A stretch of 64,000 nt of DNA from assembly GCA_948567375.1 (NCBI GenBank), contig OX419760.1, positions 20,336,001-20,400,000 of the forward strand, written 5' to 3'. This DNA is from Lunularia cruciata. Taxonomy: Eukaryota; Streptophyta; Marchantiopsida; Lunulariales; Lunulariaceae. A program made the position numbers and the translations under genes. Positions 9,935-19,478 of this stretch are shown here, one piece after another; the stretch's first letter is position 1, and each line of letters begins with the position of its first letter. The notes under the pieces were generated by a model, which saw nothing but the letters and a program-made list of their open reading frames with translations, had not been told where the DNA came from and did not search any database.

Positions 9935-12129
9935 TGAAACAATGAAACAATGAAATATAAAGCCCGAAAGACCCAAAGAGTCAAAAGGCTAGAAACACAA
10001 TACAAAACACATGAAATGTGCGCCTAGGCAAGGGCTTAGGGCATCTGACCAATCTGTAATAAATTGGTCCGATGTAAACTAATCTCGGTCATGTACTTCC
10101 CAAACGCTAAAGCTTCAACCTGTAAGAGAGTTGAGAAATCACTACAAGTAATCTGATGTCTAACTCTAATCTGCATATAACAAGGGCAATCAACAAACAC
10201 ATGATGCTCATCCTCAACTTTGCTCATAGTACACAATTTGCAAAGTCGCATGGAGTGCTCTATCTGTTGCCAATGTCCTTGTTCTACTTCTAGTCTATGA
10301 GAACTTGTTCTATATTGAGCGATAACATGTCTAAGTGAAGTAGAAATCCTAGCCAAGAGATAATCTTGCTCACAATACACCAACATAGGATTTACAAATT
10401 GCTGATAGAACACCATCTTGGTACCGAGCTGGTGCCATAAGCAAAGTAAAAACTGCTCCTTGATCACTTCTCGTAGTGCAATAGGCTCCAACCTCCAATG
10501 TCGCTCACAAACATTCCACCTTGTGGCCCATGCAACCAGATCTGTATACCAACCGATCACAAACATTCCACCTTGTGGCCCATGCAACCAGATCTGTATA
10601 CCAACCGACAGATAGAGTGGCACAAAAAGCTTGGTAGGGAAGTCTCTCATGCTCCATGGACCTCACCTTAGTGGCATATGTGATAGCTAAAAACAAAGCT
10701 TCAGCCTCAAGTGGTAAAAACCCGGTTTCAGCAAGCATCAATACATAGGGAGTTTGAGTCCTCACCCCAAGTTCATCACACAAAAACAATTTCTGAACTT
10801 TCTCCACCTTTTGCCACCATGTCTTCTTAGTACCTGGACCCCAAATCTGAGCACCATACAGAACCACTGGCTGCACAAGAGATCTGAACAACACCTTCTT
10901 CAACTCCCATGTGGTAAGGTGGGCAAGTCTAGAGCGGTTCATGAGTGAATACAAAGCTCTAAAGCCTGCATTGATTCTCATCTTCACACAAGTGGACCAA
11001 CTATAGTCATGAGAAAACTCAAGGGCCAAGTACTTGTAAGAAGAAACCTGATCCAATTGCTGTCCATCAAAAAAGAAAGGTGTGACACCTTTAGAACCTA
11101 CCACCATCACCTTGGACTTGTCAAGGTTCACTTCCATCTTTGTTTCATTGCAAAACAAGAGAAGAGAATCCAACAGCTTCTGTAAACCTTCTGGATTGGT
11201 GGAGAGAAGCACTATATCATCTGCATAAAGTAGTGCATGTATCATCAAAGAGCCAACCTGTACACCTGTAGCTCCAGCTTCCATGAGTAGACTCTCTAGA
11301 TCATCGATGAAGATTCCGAACAGAGTTGGAGATAGAGAGCAGCCTTGGATCACACCCATTGTGCTAAGGACATCTTGAGAGCTCAAAGATGAAAGTTTTA
11401 CAATCACTTTCTCATAGAGTCTAGAGATAGCACCAATCAGATCAGCTGAAACACCCACTTCAATGAGTCTCTCACTTAGAGATTTCCTGAGCACCTTATC
11501 AAAGGCCTTCCTGAAATCAACAAAGGCAACATAGAGAGCTCTCCTAACACCCTTGGATTTCCACCACAAAACATGAAGTACCAATAGGTGATCCAAAGTA
11601 CTAAAGCCTAATCTGAAACCAGCTTGGCACTTAGCTCAAATTTTGTGTTTTTCACCCCAAGTGCTCAACCTTGACTCCAAAATTCGACCATACAACTTGG
11701 CAGAAACACTACCAACAAGTATGGTATGGTAATTGGTGACAACATCTCTGGCCAGACTTGTGAATAGGAACTACCTTCTTGAAGCACCATCTATCCGGAA
11801 AGCCACACTTGATTGCCTCATTCAAATAAAAAGTGAGTACTGAAATCAGTTGGCTACCGCCCCACTTCAGAAGTTCAACACATAGTCCATCAAGGTCTTC
11901 AGCCTTACCATTGGCCAACTTCTTCAATTGGTACTTGACATCAGCTTCGGAGATGGTGAGAGGAGATCCAAGGCAAGGTGCCATGCTTGGAGCATTTGGG
12001 AAAAAGTACAAATCCTTCACATAGTCACAAAGCTCATTCAGGTCCAGCGATAGAGATGGAGATCTGATGGTTACCTTCTTCCAAAAAGCCTTGGGATTGC
12101 TCCTCAATTCAGTGCTCAACTCAACTCCT
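9935..12129 (-). mobile_element. 5'-truncated LINE copy nested in the 8570-12231 copy
   Basis: The minus strand runs from the RT linker (STELRSNPKAF) to the tail at 9935, which has three TTTCATTG-type units. RT motifs FVDFRKAFDKV, GVIQGCSLSPTLFG and YADDIVLLS and the zinc knuckle are all readable. Breaks include a frameshift near 11710, a TGA at 11636-11638 shared with other copies, and a 52-bp tandem duplication at 10505-10608. Confidence 0.9.
10505..10608. repeat. 52-bp tandem duplication inside LINE ORF2
   Basis: Two adjacent, essentially identical 52-bp units (10505-10556 and 10557-10608, starting tcacaaacattccacc) code the WYTDLVAWATRWNVC segment twice. Because 52 is not a multiple of 3, the duplication shifts the frame. 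Confidence 0.93.
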
Positions 12130-12186
12130 TTGAGTTTAGGTCTCCATCAGATCTCCTTTGAGTTTAGATCTCCATCAGTTTAGGTT
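12121..12186. repeat. Filler of short repeats at a LINE 5' junction
   Basis: Between the 5' end of the minus copy and the resumption of the interrupted plus copy lie two near-copies of a ~28-bp unit (ctcctttgagtttaggtctc / ctcctttgagtttagatctc). A partial 'aggttcatcagatctcc' follows. It looks like repeated slippage or template jumping using the target sequence 'catcagatctcc'. Confidence 0.7.
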
Positions 12187-12231
12187 CATCAGATCTCCAT
12201 CTCCATCGCTGGACCTGAATGAGCTTTGTGC
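12187..12231 (+). mobile_element. Continuation of the interrupted LINE copy
   Basis: The sequence codes the RSPSPSLDLNELC stretch and directly continues the plus-strand copy broken at 9934. A ~43-bp segment of unknown origin (12232-12274) follows, before the next LINE tail. Confidence 0.75.
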
Positions 12232-12274
12232 AAGAAGTAGTGCAAGACCAGGGCGACACTCTTGTTTGAAACAA

Positions 12275-12476
12275 TGAAACAATGAAATATAAAGCCCGAA
12301 AGACCCAAAGAGTCAAAAGGCTGGAAACACAATACAAAACACATGAAATGTGAGCCTAGGCAAAGGCCTAGGGCATCTGACCAATCTGTAACAATGAACA
12401 ATGAACAATGAAATATAAAGCCCGAAAGACCCAAAGAGTCAAAAGGCTGGAAACACAATACAAAACACATGAAATG
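12275..12476 (-). mobile_element. Two stacked solo LINE 3' ends
   Basis: There are two successive minus-strand copies of the family 3' end (12275-12391 and 12392-12476). Each starts with ATGAAACAATG or ATGAACAATG tail units, followed by the conserved 3' UTR. The first extends to the ORF2 stop region. The second is cut after 'catgaaatg', where the plus-strand copy begins. Confidence 0.88.
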
Positions 12477-14635
12477 TTGAGACTCAAGGGGGTTGAGTTG
12501 AGCATTGAATTGAGGAGCAATCCCAAGGCTTTTTGGCAGAAAGTAACCATCAGATCTCCATCTCCATCATTGGACCTGAACGAGCTTTGTGAATATGTGA
12601 AGGATCTGTATTTTTTCCCTGATGCTCCAAGCATGGCACCTTGCCTTGGATCTGCTCTCACCATCTCTGAAGCTGATGTCCAGTACCAATTGAAGAAGTT
12701 GGCCAATGGTAAGGCCGAAGACCTTGATGGACTATGTGTTGAACTACTTAAGTGGGGTGGTAGCCATCTGATTTCAATACTCACTTCTCTCTTGAATAAG
12801 GCCATCAGGTGTGGTTTTCCTGATAGATGGTGCTTCAAGAAGGTTGTTCCTATTCACAAGTCTGGTCAAAGAGATATTGTCACCAATTACCGTACCATTC
12901 TAGTGGGTAGTATCTTTGCCAAGTTGTACGGTCGAATTTTGGAGACTAGGTTGAGTACTTGGGCTGAAAAGTACAGAATTTGAGCTTAGTGCCAAGCGGG
13001 TTTCAGATCAGGCTTTAGTACCTTGGATCATCTATTGGTACTCCATGTTTTGTGGTGGAAATCTAAAGGTGTTGGGAGAGCTCTCTATGTTGCATTTATT
13101 GATTTCAGGAAGGCCTTTGATAAGGTGCTTAGGAAATCATTAAGTGAGAGACTCATGGAAGTTGGTGTTTCAGCCGATCTGATTGGTGCTATCTCTAGAC
13201 TCTATGAGAAGGTGGTTGTGAAACTTTCATCTTTGAGCTCTCAAGATGTCCTTAGCACAATGGGTGTGATTCAAGGTTGCTCTCTATCCCCAACATTGTT
13301 TGGAATCTTCATCGATGATCTAGAGAGGGTGCTTATGGAAGCTGGAGCTACAGGTGTACAAGTTGGCTCTTTGATGATACATGCACTACTGTATGCGGAT
13401 GATGTAGTGCTCCTCTCACCCAATCCACAAAGTTTACAGAAGTTGTTGGATTCTCTTCTCTTGTTTTGCAATCAAACAAAGATGGAGGTGAACCTTGACA
13501 AGTCCAAGGTGATTGTGGTGGGTTCTAAAGGTGTCACACCTTTCTTTTTTGATGGACATCAATTGGAGCAGGTTTCTTCTTACAAGTACTTGGGCCTTGA
13601 GTTTTCTCATGACTATAGTTGGTCTACTTGTGTGAAGATGAGAATCAATGCAGGCTTTAGAGCTTTGTATTCACTCATGAATCGCTCTAGACTTGCTCAC
13701 CTTACCACATAGGAGTTGAAGAAGGTGCTGTTCAGATCTCTTGTGCAGCCGGTGGTTCTCTATGGTGCTCAGATTTGGGGTCCAGGTACTAAGAAGACAT
13801 GGTGGCAAAAGGTGGAGAAAGTTCAGAAATTGTTTTTGTGTGATGAACTTGGGGTGAGGACTCAAACTCCCTATGTATTGCTACTTGCTGAAACCAGGTT
13901 TTTGCCTCTTGAGGCTGAAGCTTTGTTTTTAGCTATCACATATGCCACTAAGGTGAGGTCCATGGAGCATGAGAGACTTCCCTACCAAGCTTTTTGTGCC
14001 ACTCTATCTGTCGGTTGGTATATAGATCTGGTTGCATGGGCCACCAGGTGGAATGTTTCTGAGCGACATTGGAAGTTGGAGCCTATTGCACTACGAGAAG
14101 TGATCAAGGAGCAGTTTTTACTTCACTTATGGCAGCAACCCGGTACCAAGATGGTGTTCTATCAGCAGTTTGTAAATCCTATGTTGGTGTATTGTGAGCA
14201 AGATTATCTCTTGGCTAGGATTTCTACTTCACTAAGACATGTTATTGCTCAATATAGAACTAGTTCTCATAGACTAGAAGTAGAACAAGGACGTTGGCAG
14301 CAGATAGAGCACTCCATGCGACTTTGCAAATTGTGTATTATGAGCAAAGTTGAGGATGAGCATCATGTGTTGATTGTTTGCCCTTGTTACATGCAGATTA
14401 GAGTTAGACATCAGATTACTTGTAGTGATTTCTCAACTCTCTTACAAGTTGAAGCTTTAGCGTTAGGGAAGTACATGACCGAGGTTAGTTTACATCGGAC
14501 CAATTTGTTACATATTGGTCAGATGCCCTAGGCCCTTGCCTGGGCTCACATTTCATGTGTTTTGTATTGTGTTTCCAGCCTTTTGACTCTTTGGGTCTTT
14601 CGGGCTTTATATTTCATTGTTCATTGTTCATTGTA
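12477..14635 (+). mobile_element. 5'-truncated LINE copy with complete RT to tail
   Basis: It begins in the RT linker (RLKGVELSIEL) and runs to a (TTCATTG)n tail at about 14635. The head-to-head arrangement with the minus-strand 3' ends at 12275-12476 repeats the architecture at 3526-5981. Confidence 0.92.
12480..14531 (+). pseudogene. LINE ORF2 reverse transcriptase to zinc knuckle, disabled
   Basis: RT blocks are visible: VPIHKSG, NYRTILVGSIFAKLYG, FIDFRKAFDKV, GVIQGCSLSPTLFGIF and YADDVVLLS. A C-terminal region follows with VQPVVLYGAQIWG and the CKLC...DEHHV..CPCY knuckle. Stops occur at 12981-12983 (TGA, shared subfamily site), just after it (TAG near 12987), and at 13710-13712 (TAG in place of TGG). 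The true stop is TAG at 14529-14531. The endonuclease domain is absent because of 5' truncation. Confidence 0.9.
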
Positions 14636-14639
14636 ACAA

Positions 14640-16740
14640 CGATAATACCGATGCAAAAACCCATCACCAACTCCTTCTCATTGGCATTGAGCTCCACCAA
14701 CTATTACAATTGAGTCTTAAACAAGTCCAAGACCTCTCTCTTAAAGAGCATGGGAGCCTAAGAAACTCATAAGTGTGGGTAAAGCAGCTCACAAGGTTCA
14801 CCATTACCATATGTGACCTATCAGCCACTACCACTGTTTGAGATTGGCGCCCAACATCCAAGATGTCATCAATAGTAAGGTAGTCTAGTTGTTGAATCTT
14901 ATCATGAGCATGCTACAAAACCTCTTTAGGTAAGAGGTCCATCCACCAAAGACAAAGACAATGAACCTATGATCCCATTTTGGCTATATCCAACAACATT
15001 ATAGGTCCTATCCAAGAATAGACTTGATGTGTACTCGCCACCACCCGAGTATAAGAATCACCTATCAAAGGGACGTTCTCCAAAATGTAGGTTGAAGAAA
15101 TAGATTTATGAACCTAGAGATGTCATGATATACATAAACATCTCCCAAAACACACTAGAATAGGGGGTCTTAGAGACCCTAATAGCACATATATGTCCCT
15201 AATATGGCCATCCAAAAATCACCAAATAAATGTGACCATATCTCTCTAAATCTTATGCACTAGCAAGGAAATGTCTGCTAGTAGGGCCTTTGGTAGCCCT
15301 GGACTAATGACATTGGTAATAACTCAAGATACTAGTAGGCCCAAATGTGCCACATGATGTAGAGAGACTTGCCTAGCAATCTCATCTCTCTCCACATACA
15401 AATACCTCTATACTTAGATACCTACCTATAATATTGTAGCTAGTCCAATGCTAATCCTACTAAACAACTCCAATAAACATACTCCCTCTACTAGATACTA
15501 CCAAGCAATGAGTGGGGTATCCAAATGTGACCATGTAATAGACTCTATAGGCTCATCCTCACATTGGTCTCCTATTGGCACAAAGGCTCCACTCCAAGCC
15601 TATTGCATCAATTGATTTTCATATTGCTACAATGCCTCCTTGATGGAACATCCACTCCACAATGGAACATCCAAGGTGGATGGAATGATCCCACTCATAC
15701 ACCAAATCCAAGTGATCTCCTCTGGTACTAGAGTATCTTCTACATGGGCTTTCTCCTCCAATAAATCACTAGGCCAAGTAATGGAACCACTAAAAACTAA
15801 AACTAATGCCATGGTCCTTGATTATAGTGATCCAAGATTGCGTTATTAAAGCATATTGGTAGATGACATACTCATCCCTCACTTGACTGCCAACCAGGTC
15901 TACATGAGGTTGTCTCCTCCCAATATTCAATATTGAAACCCATGGGATATAACATTGCTATACCAACTAGCACTTCATATGACTCTACTATTGTTGCAAT
16001 AGTATGAGCTCTCACCACAAAGCTATCAATTGGATGACTGAGCTAAATTTGGACAATAAGCTCTCCACATGTGATGCATTATGTAGAACCATCTCCTAGA
16101 GATGTTTGGAAATGAAATGGACAACTGTCCACATTGGTCTTCTATAGCTCCAGATCAACAATTGCAACCTTCCTTAACATAAAGAGCTACGTATCAAAGT
16201 CTAATAAGACACTTTGTGGTGTATAGACCTTCCCAAAAGGTACCACTAGATGGAAAATCCCCCTCTAATTATCCAATAGGACAACTCCAAGTGTGAACCA
16301 CACTTGCTCAAAGGAAGGTCTAGTTGGTAACTCCTTCAATCTAGTTATTATTGCCTACCATAAACCACTAATTGCTAAGAAATCCCATGCTCCTCAACCA
16401 AGTCAGCTCCAACATCAACCACCTCTAATTTAGAAGTAGGAACCACATCATCCCTACTCCCACAAGGTGTGATAGCCAACCAAAACATTAGAACTAGGTC
16501 AACTACCATTGTAAACATATCATGGGCAGAGAATAAAGAGAAGCACATGATCAAATAAGCCGCTCCCAACATCAAGCTAGACGCAATCTATATAGTAGCA
16601 ATTGGTTGAGTAGTAGGTAGTCTATCATGCATCCCATCACCACCTACCACACCTGCACTAGGATGTCTAAGAGCCATGGATCTTGTCTATAATGCCTTAG
16701 AGAGTGTGAAAGACTAGGGAAGCCTGACCTATCTACCAAT
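14640..16740 (-). pseudogene. Decayed repeat-encoded protein, family not identified
   Basis: The minus strand between 16010 and 15627 keeps protein-like stretches. One at about 15995-15880 includes VLVGIAMLYPMGFNIEYWEE and RPGWQ. The other at 15812-15627 includes FSGSITWPSDLLEE and SGIIPSTLDVPLWSGC. The second stretch is also present at 57357-57591 with conservative changes, which suggests a once-coding dispersed element, probably a retroelement. Many stops and frameshifts interrupt the rest. I do not recognise the domain. Other parts of the interval (14640-15600, 16020-16370) show nothing I can assign. Confidence 0.45.
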
Positions 16741-16749
16741 CTCTCCTCT

Positions 16750-17082
16750 CTATGGGTCCAACTCCATTGATGCTCCTCTAGGCTTTGGAGCACGTATTAC
16801 ATTCCTAGTCACTATGGTAGATGCATCTACTTGTGTTGCTCCGCACATGAAGTCCAAGACATCTCTATCACCAAGATAAGAGGTGGAAACCTTAGCATCC
16901 AGATCTGATCTTCTTTGAGTGATGGCAATGCTAGCCAATCTTTGCTCCAATTGCTCAATCCAAGTAGACATGGTTGTATCAAAAGTAAGAGTAGGTACCA
17001 CACTCCTACTAGGTGTGGATCCTCTACCACCACCTCTACTAACTTGTCTTCCATGACCTAAAGCTCCTTTACTACCTGCCAT
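16750..17082 (-). pseudogene. Gag-like N-terminal ORF
   Basis: A 110-codon minus-strand ORF starts at ATG 17082 (MAGSKGALGHGRQVSRGGGR). It opens with a Gly/Arg/Ser-rich segment, followed by a short helical stretch (WIEQLEQRLASIAITQRR). The layout resembles the basic N-terminus of plant LTR-retroelement Gag proteins, but no CCHC knuckle, protease or RT is visible nearby. It lies upstream, on the same strand, of the decayed coding region at 14640-16740. The 180-bp array begins about 50 bp before its start codon. The retroelement assignment is inference. Confidence 0.4.
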
Positions 17083-17130
17083 AGCAGCCTTACCTCTTCA
17101 TAACTCTGGGTGAAGGTCAAAGCATCAGTC

Positions 17131-18545
17131 ACTTCAGTATCAGTACTGATTGTGAGATTTTCGAAAGTTTGAGAGATGAGATTTTCCCAAAAATTCAGAT
17201 AGTCATATCTCAGCACTTGCTCATCCAAATCTTTCGATTTTGGTCTTGTTTGGAACGCCTTGCCAAGAGCTTTCTATAAACACCAAGATTGCACCATTCT
17301 GAGCTTTGTGGCGAAAGAAATGAGTGTTTGAATTTTCTGACAGAGGTTCAATACTTAAGAGATCGTTTCTTCATCATCAGCAGTCCAAATGGAGTGATTT
17401 CTGTGTCAATGGATGCGCCTTGAAGAGCTCTTTCGATTGAGTGCAAGCATGCTAAAAACCCACATTTGTGCAAAGAGTTACAAGGATTTGAATTCTGTCA
17501 TCTTTGGTAGATTTTAGGGTTTGGACTATAAATTCGATTGATTTTATCTCTGCCAACACTTGGGCAAATGGAGTGATTGGAGTCTCATTGGAAGCGCTAT
17601 ACTGAGAGCTTTCCTTCAAAGTAAAGCTTGTCGAGTTTGGATCAATACTCAGGGAGATCTGAATTTTTCAATTCTGAGACAATTTTGAGTAGTCCTTGTT
17701 ATTGTGCAAGAATTGTGAAGGCTATTGCTCTGTGGTCACAAGTGCAAATCCAGTGAAAATAACTGCATCAGAATCTGTGAGTTACAAGCTCTGTTTCAAG
17801 GCCAAGCTCGCAGCACATGGAGGTCTGAGCAAGCAGTGGTGGTAATTCTCATTCTGTCACATCTCGTGCATCTTGGTGTTTGGAGTACCAACTTTGCAGT
17901 GCAAGTTCTCCTCAGTCATAGATCCAATTCAGGTGATTCTTGTATCATAAGAACCACATGGTCATAATATTTCTATTGAGTCCATACTTGAAAGATTTGG
18001 ATATCCAACGCAGATGATATGACCATTTGTTTCACTGTAGCACTTGCAATTACTTGGTGTTAAAATCTGCACATGTGAAGGAGGATTTCTCTGTACTTAT
18101 AGGTCCAAATCAAGTGGTTTTTGTGGCAATAGAACGATCAGTGTGCAAGGTTTCTATTGAGGTCTGATTTGTAGACATTAAAGGTCAGATAAGGAAGTTG
18201 TGACAGTTTGAAATCTGTGACTCTTTGGACATCATAACATTGTGAAGTGCAAATTCAAGCTATTGTATCTTTGTACTCAATGATCCAAATGAAGTGATCT
18301 TTGTGTATTTAGAATCAGCTCCCTCAGACCTTGAGACTGAAAATTGATTACTACAGGTTAGGTCACAGATTAGAAGCTCTAGGTACCTCAAATTTTGCAG
18401 CCTTTGGTATCTCTGTGCACTGCCAATTTGAAAGAGAGTATCTTTGCACTCACATATTCAAATGAGATGATTCTTATCTCATTAGAATCAGCTTTTCAAG
18501 GTCTTTACTTCAATACCAGCCTAGTAGTGCTTACAATTGTAAAAC
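17131..18545. repeat. Tandem array of about eight degenerate ~180-bp units
   Basis: The core 'ccaaat-gaagtgatt' recurs at about 17386, 17565, 17745, 17925, 18106, 18286 and 18459, with spacings of 179, 180, 180, 181, 180 and 173 bp. An earlier, weaker copy lies at 17226. Each core is followed by a 'tcattagaa'-like phrase and a later 'gagctttc/aagattt' phrase. Units are well diverged but the spacing is kept. The array ends about 30 bp before the 5' end of a full-length LINE. Related blocks lie at 6240-6992, 7701-8530, 44830-45190 and 46140-47365. There is no convincing coding content. Confidence 0.8.
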
Positions 18546-18632
18546 AGTAGTGCTGCCTACCTGAAAATCCTAAATTTTTGGTGTTGGAAGTAAAACTTCC
18601 ATATTGACTGTGAGTGATAAGTGATTGTCACA

Positions 18633-19472
18633 ATGGAGGATTCCAAGATGGTGAAAGACATTGCTGATATAGCCATGAAGCAAAAACAATTAGCTGAAAT
18701 GTATAGGAAAGCAAATGATTTCCACAAGGACCTTAGAAGCTTCATGGCACCTATGTCCTAGTGCATGAGTACTCTCATGACTGTTATGGAATTTGTAAAG
18801 GTTGAGATCAGTAGTGTCAAAGAGTCTTTGAACCTAGTCAACCAAGAGATTCAAGACCTCAAGAAGAGTTCTATTTCTATGTTAACATCAACCAAGGGGA
18901 TGGTTGATGCTACCAAGAAAGTTGCTTCCTTGGGAGCACAAGCCAACGATATTGCTACACAAGGCGGAGGGCTCCAACATATTGTGGACACATTAGAAGT
19001 GAAGATGAAGTCTTATGCTGAAGCTACTAAGGTGGCTCAAATCTCTTGCTTGCAAGAGCATGAGGTTGAGAAGGAGAACCAATTGGTCAGGATGAAGAAC
19101 TTGAGAATTTCAAGTTTGCCAGAGATTGAGAAGGAAGACACCAAGGCCATAGTGTGTGAGTTTATTGCTGATTCTTTGAGAGTCCATGATCCTCAGATTT
19201 TGCAAGCATATAGATTGGGATAACAAGGTGCACAACCAAGAAGCATTTTGGTGAGGTTTGGCTCAGAAACTCAAAGGAATGCAGTGATGGATAACAAGGC
19301 TATACTGAAGGGGTGGCGTGTTTGGTTGGACCCTGATCTCACACCTCTCCAATGGCAAGCAAAGAAGGGAGAATTAGCAAAAGTGAAGGAGGCTCGACAA
19401 GCAGGTTTTGTTGCATTCTTGAGAGACAATAGAGCTGTGATCACCCAAAGGAAGTTGTCAACTACCGCATAG
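18633..19472 (+). pseudogene. LINE ORF1 (L1 ORF1p-like, coiled coil + RRM/CTD), two nonsense codons
   Basis: The start is ATG 18633 (MEDSKMVKDIADIAMK). About 150 residues have heptad-like spacing, typical of the trimerising coiled coil. An RRM-like part follows (LRISSLPEIEKEDTK, QILQAYRLG, RSILVRFGSE), then a C-terminal domain (AILKGWRVWLDPDLTPLQWQ, AGFVAFLRDNRAVITQ). The order and the LPE...AYRLG...ILVRF...LTP pattern match L1 ORF1p (Transposase_22 family), an RNA-binding chaperone. No CCHC knuckle is seen. The frame is uninterrupted except for TAG 18759-18761 and TAA 19221-19223, both CAA in the sister copy at 37108. The terminal TAG at 19470-19472 is in frame with ORF2. Confidence 0.9.
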
Positions 19473-19478
19473 CAATTC
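19467..19478 (+). promoter_or_regulatory. ORF1-ORF2 junction: GCA-UAG-CAA-UUC, candidate stop-codon readthrough site
   Basis: ORF1 and ORF2 are in the same frame and separated only by this UAG. The six bases after it (CAAUUC) match five of six positions of the known type I plant/viral readthrough context UAG-CARYYA. The same GCA-TAG-CAA-TT context is present at 1-12, 8673-8684 and 37941-37952 on the plus strand. It also occurs at about 52284-52295 and 61423-61434 on the minus strand. Readthrough itself is inference. Confidence 0.6.

Noticed and set aside
12275-12476. Regularly spaced short repeats resembling a CRISPR array
   Set aside because: Only two stacked LINE 3' ends. The repeats are the 3' UTR itself, and this is a plant nuclear sequence.
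17131-18545. Array as the tandem-monomer 5' promoter of the LINE (as in mouse L1)
   Set aside because: Other full-length copies (37052 and the minus copy ending at 62103) start at the same base with no array upstream. Array blocks also occur without a LINE 5' end (44830-45190), so it is a separate repeat.
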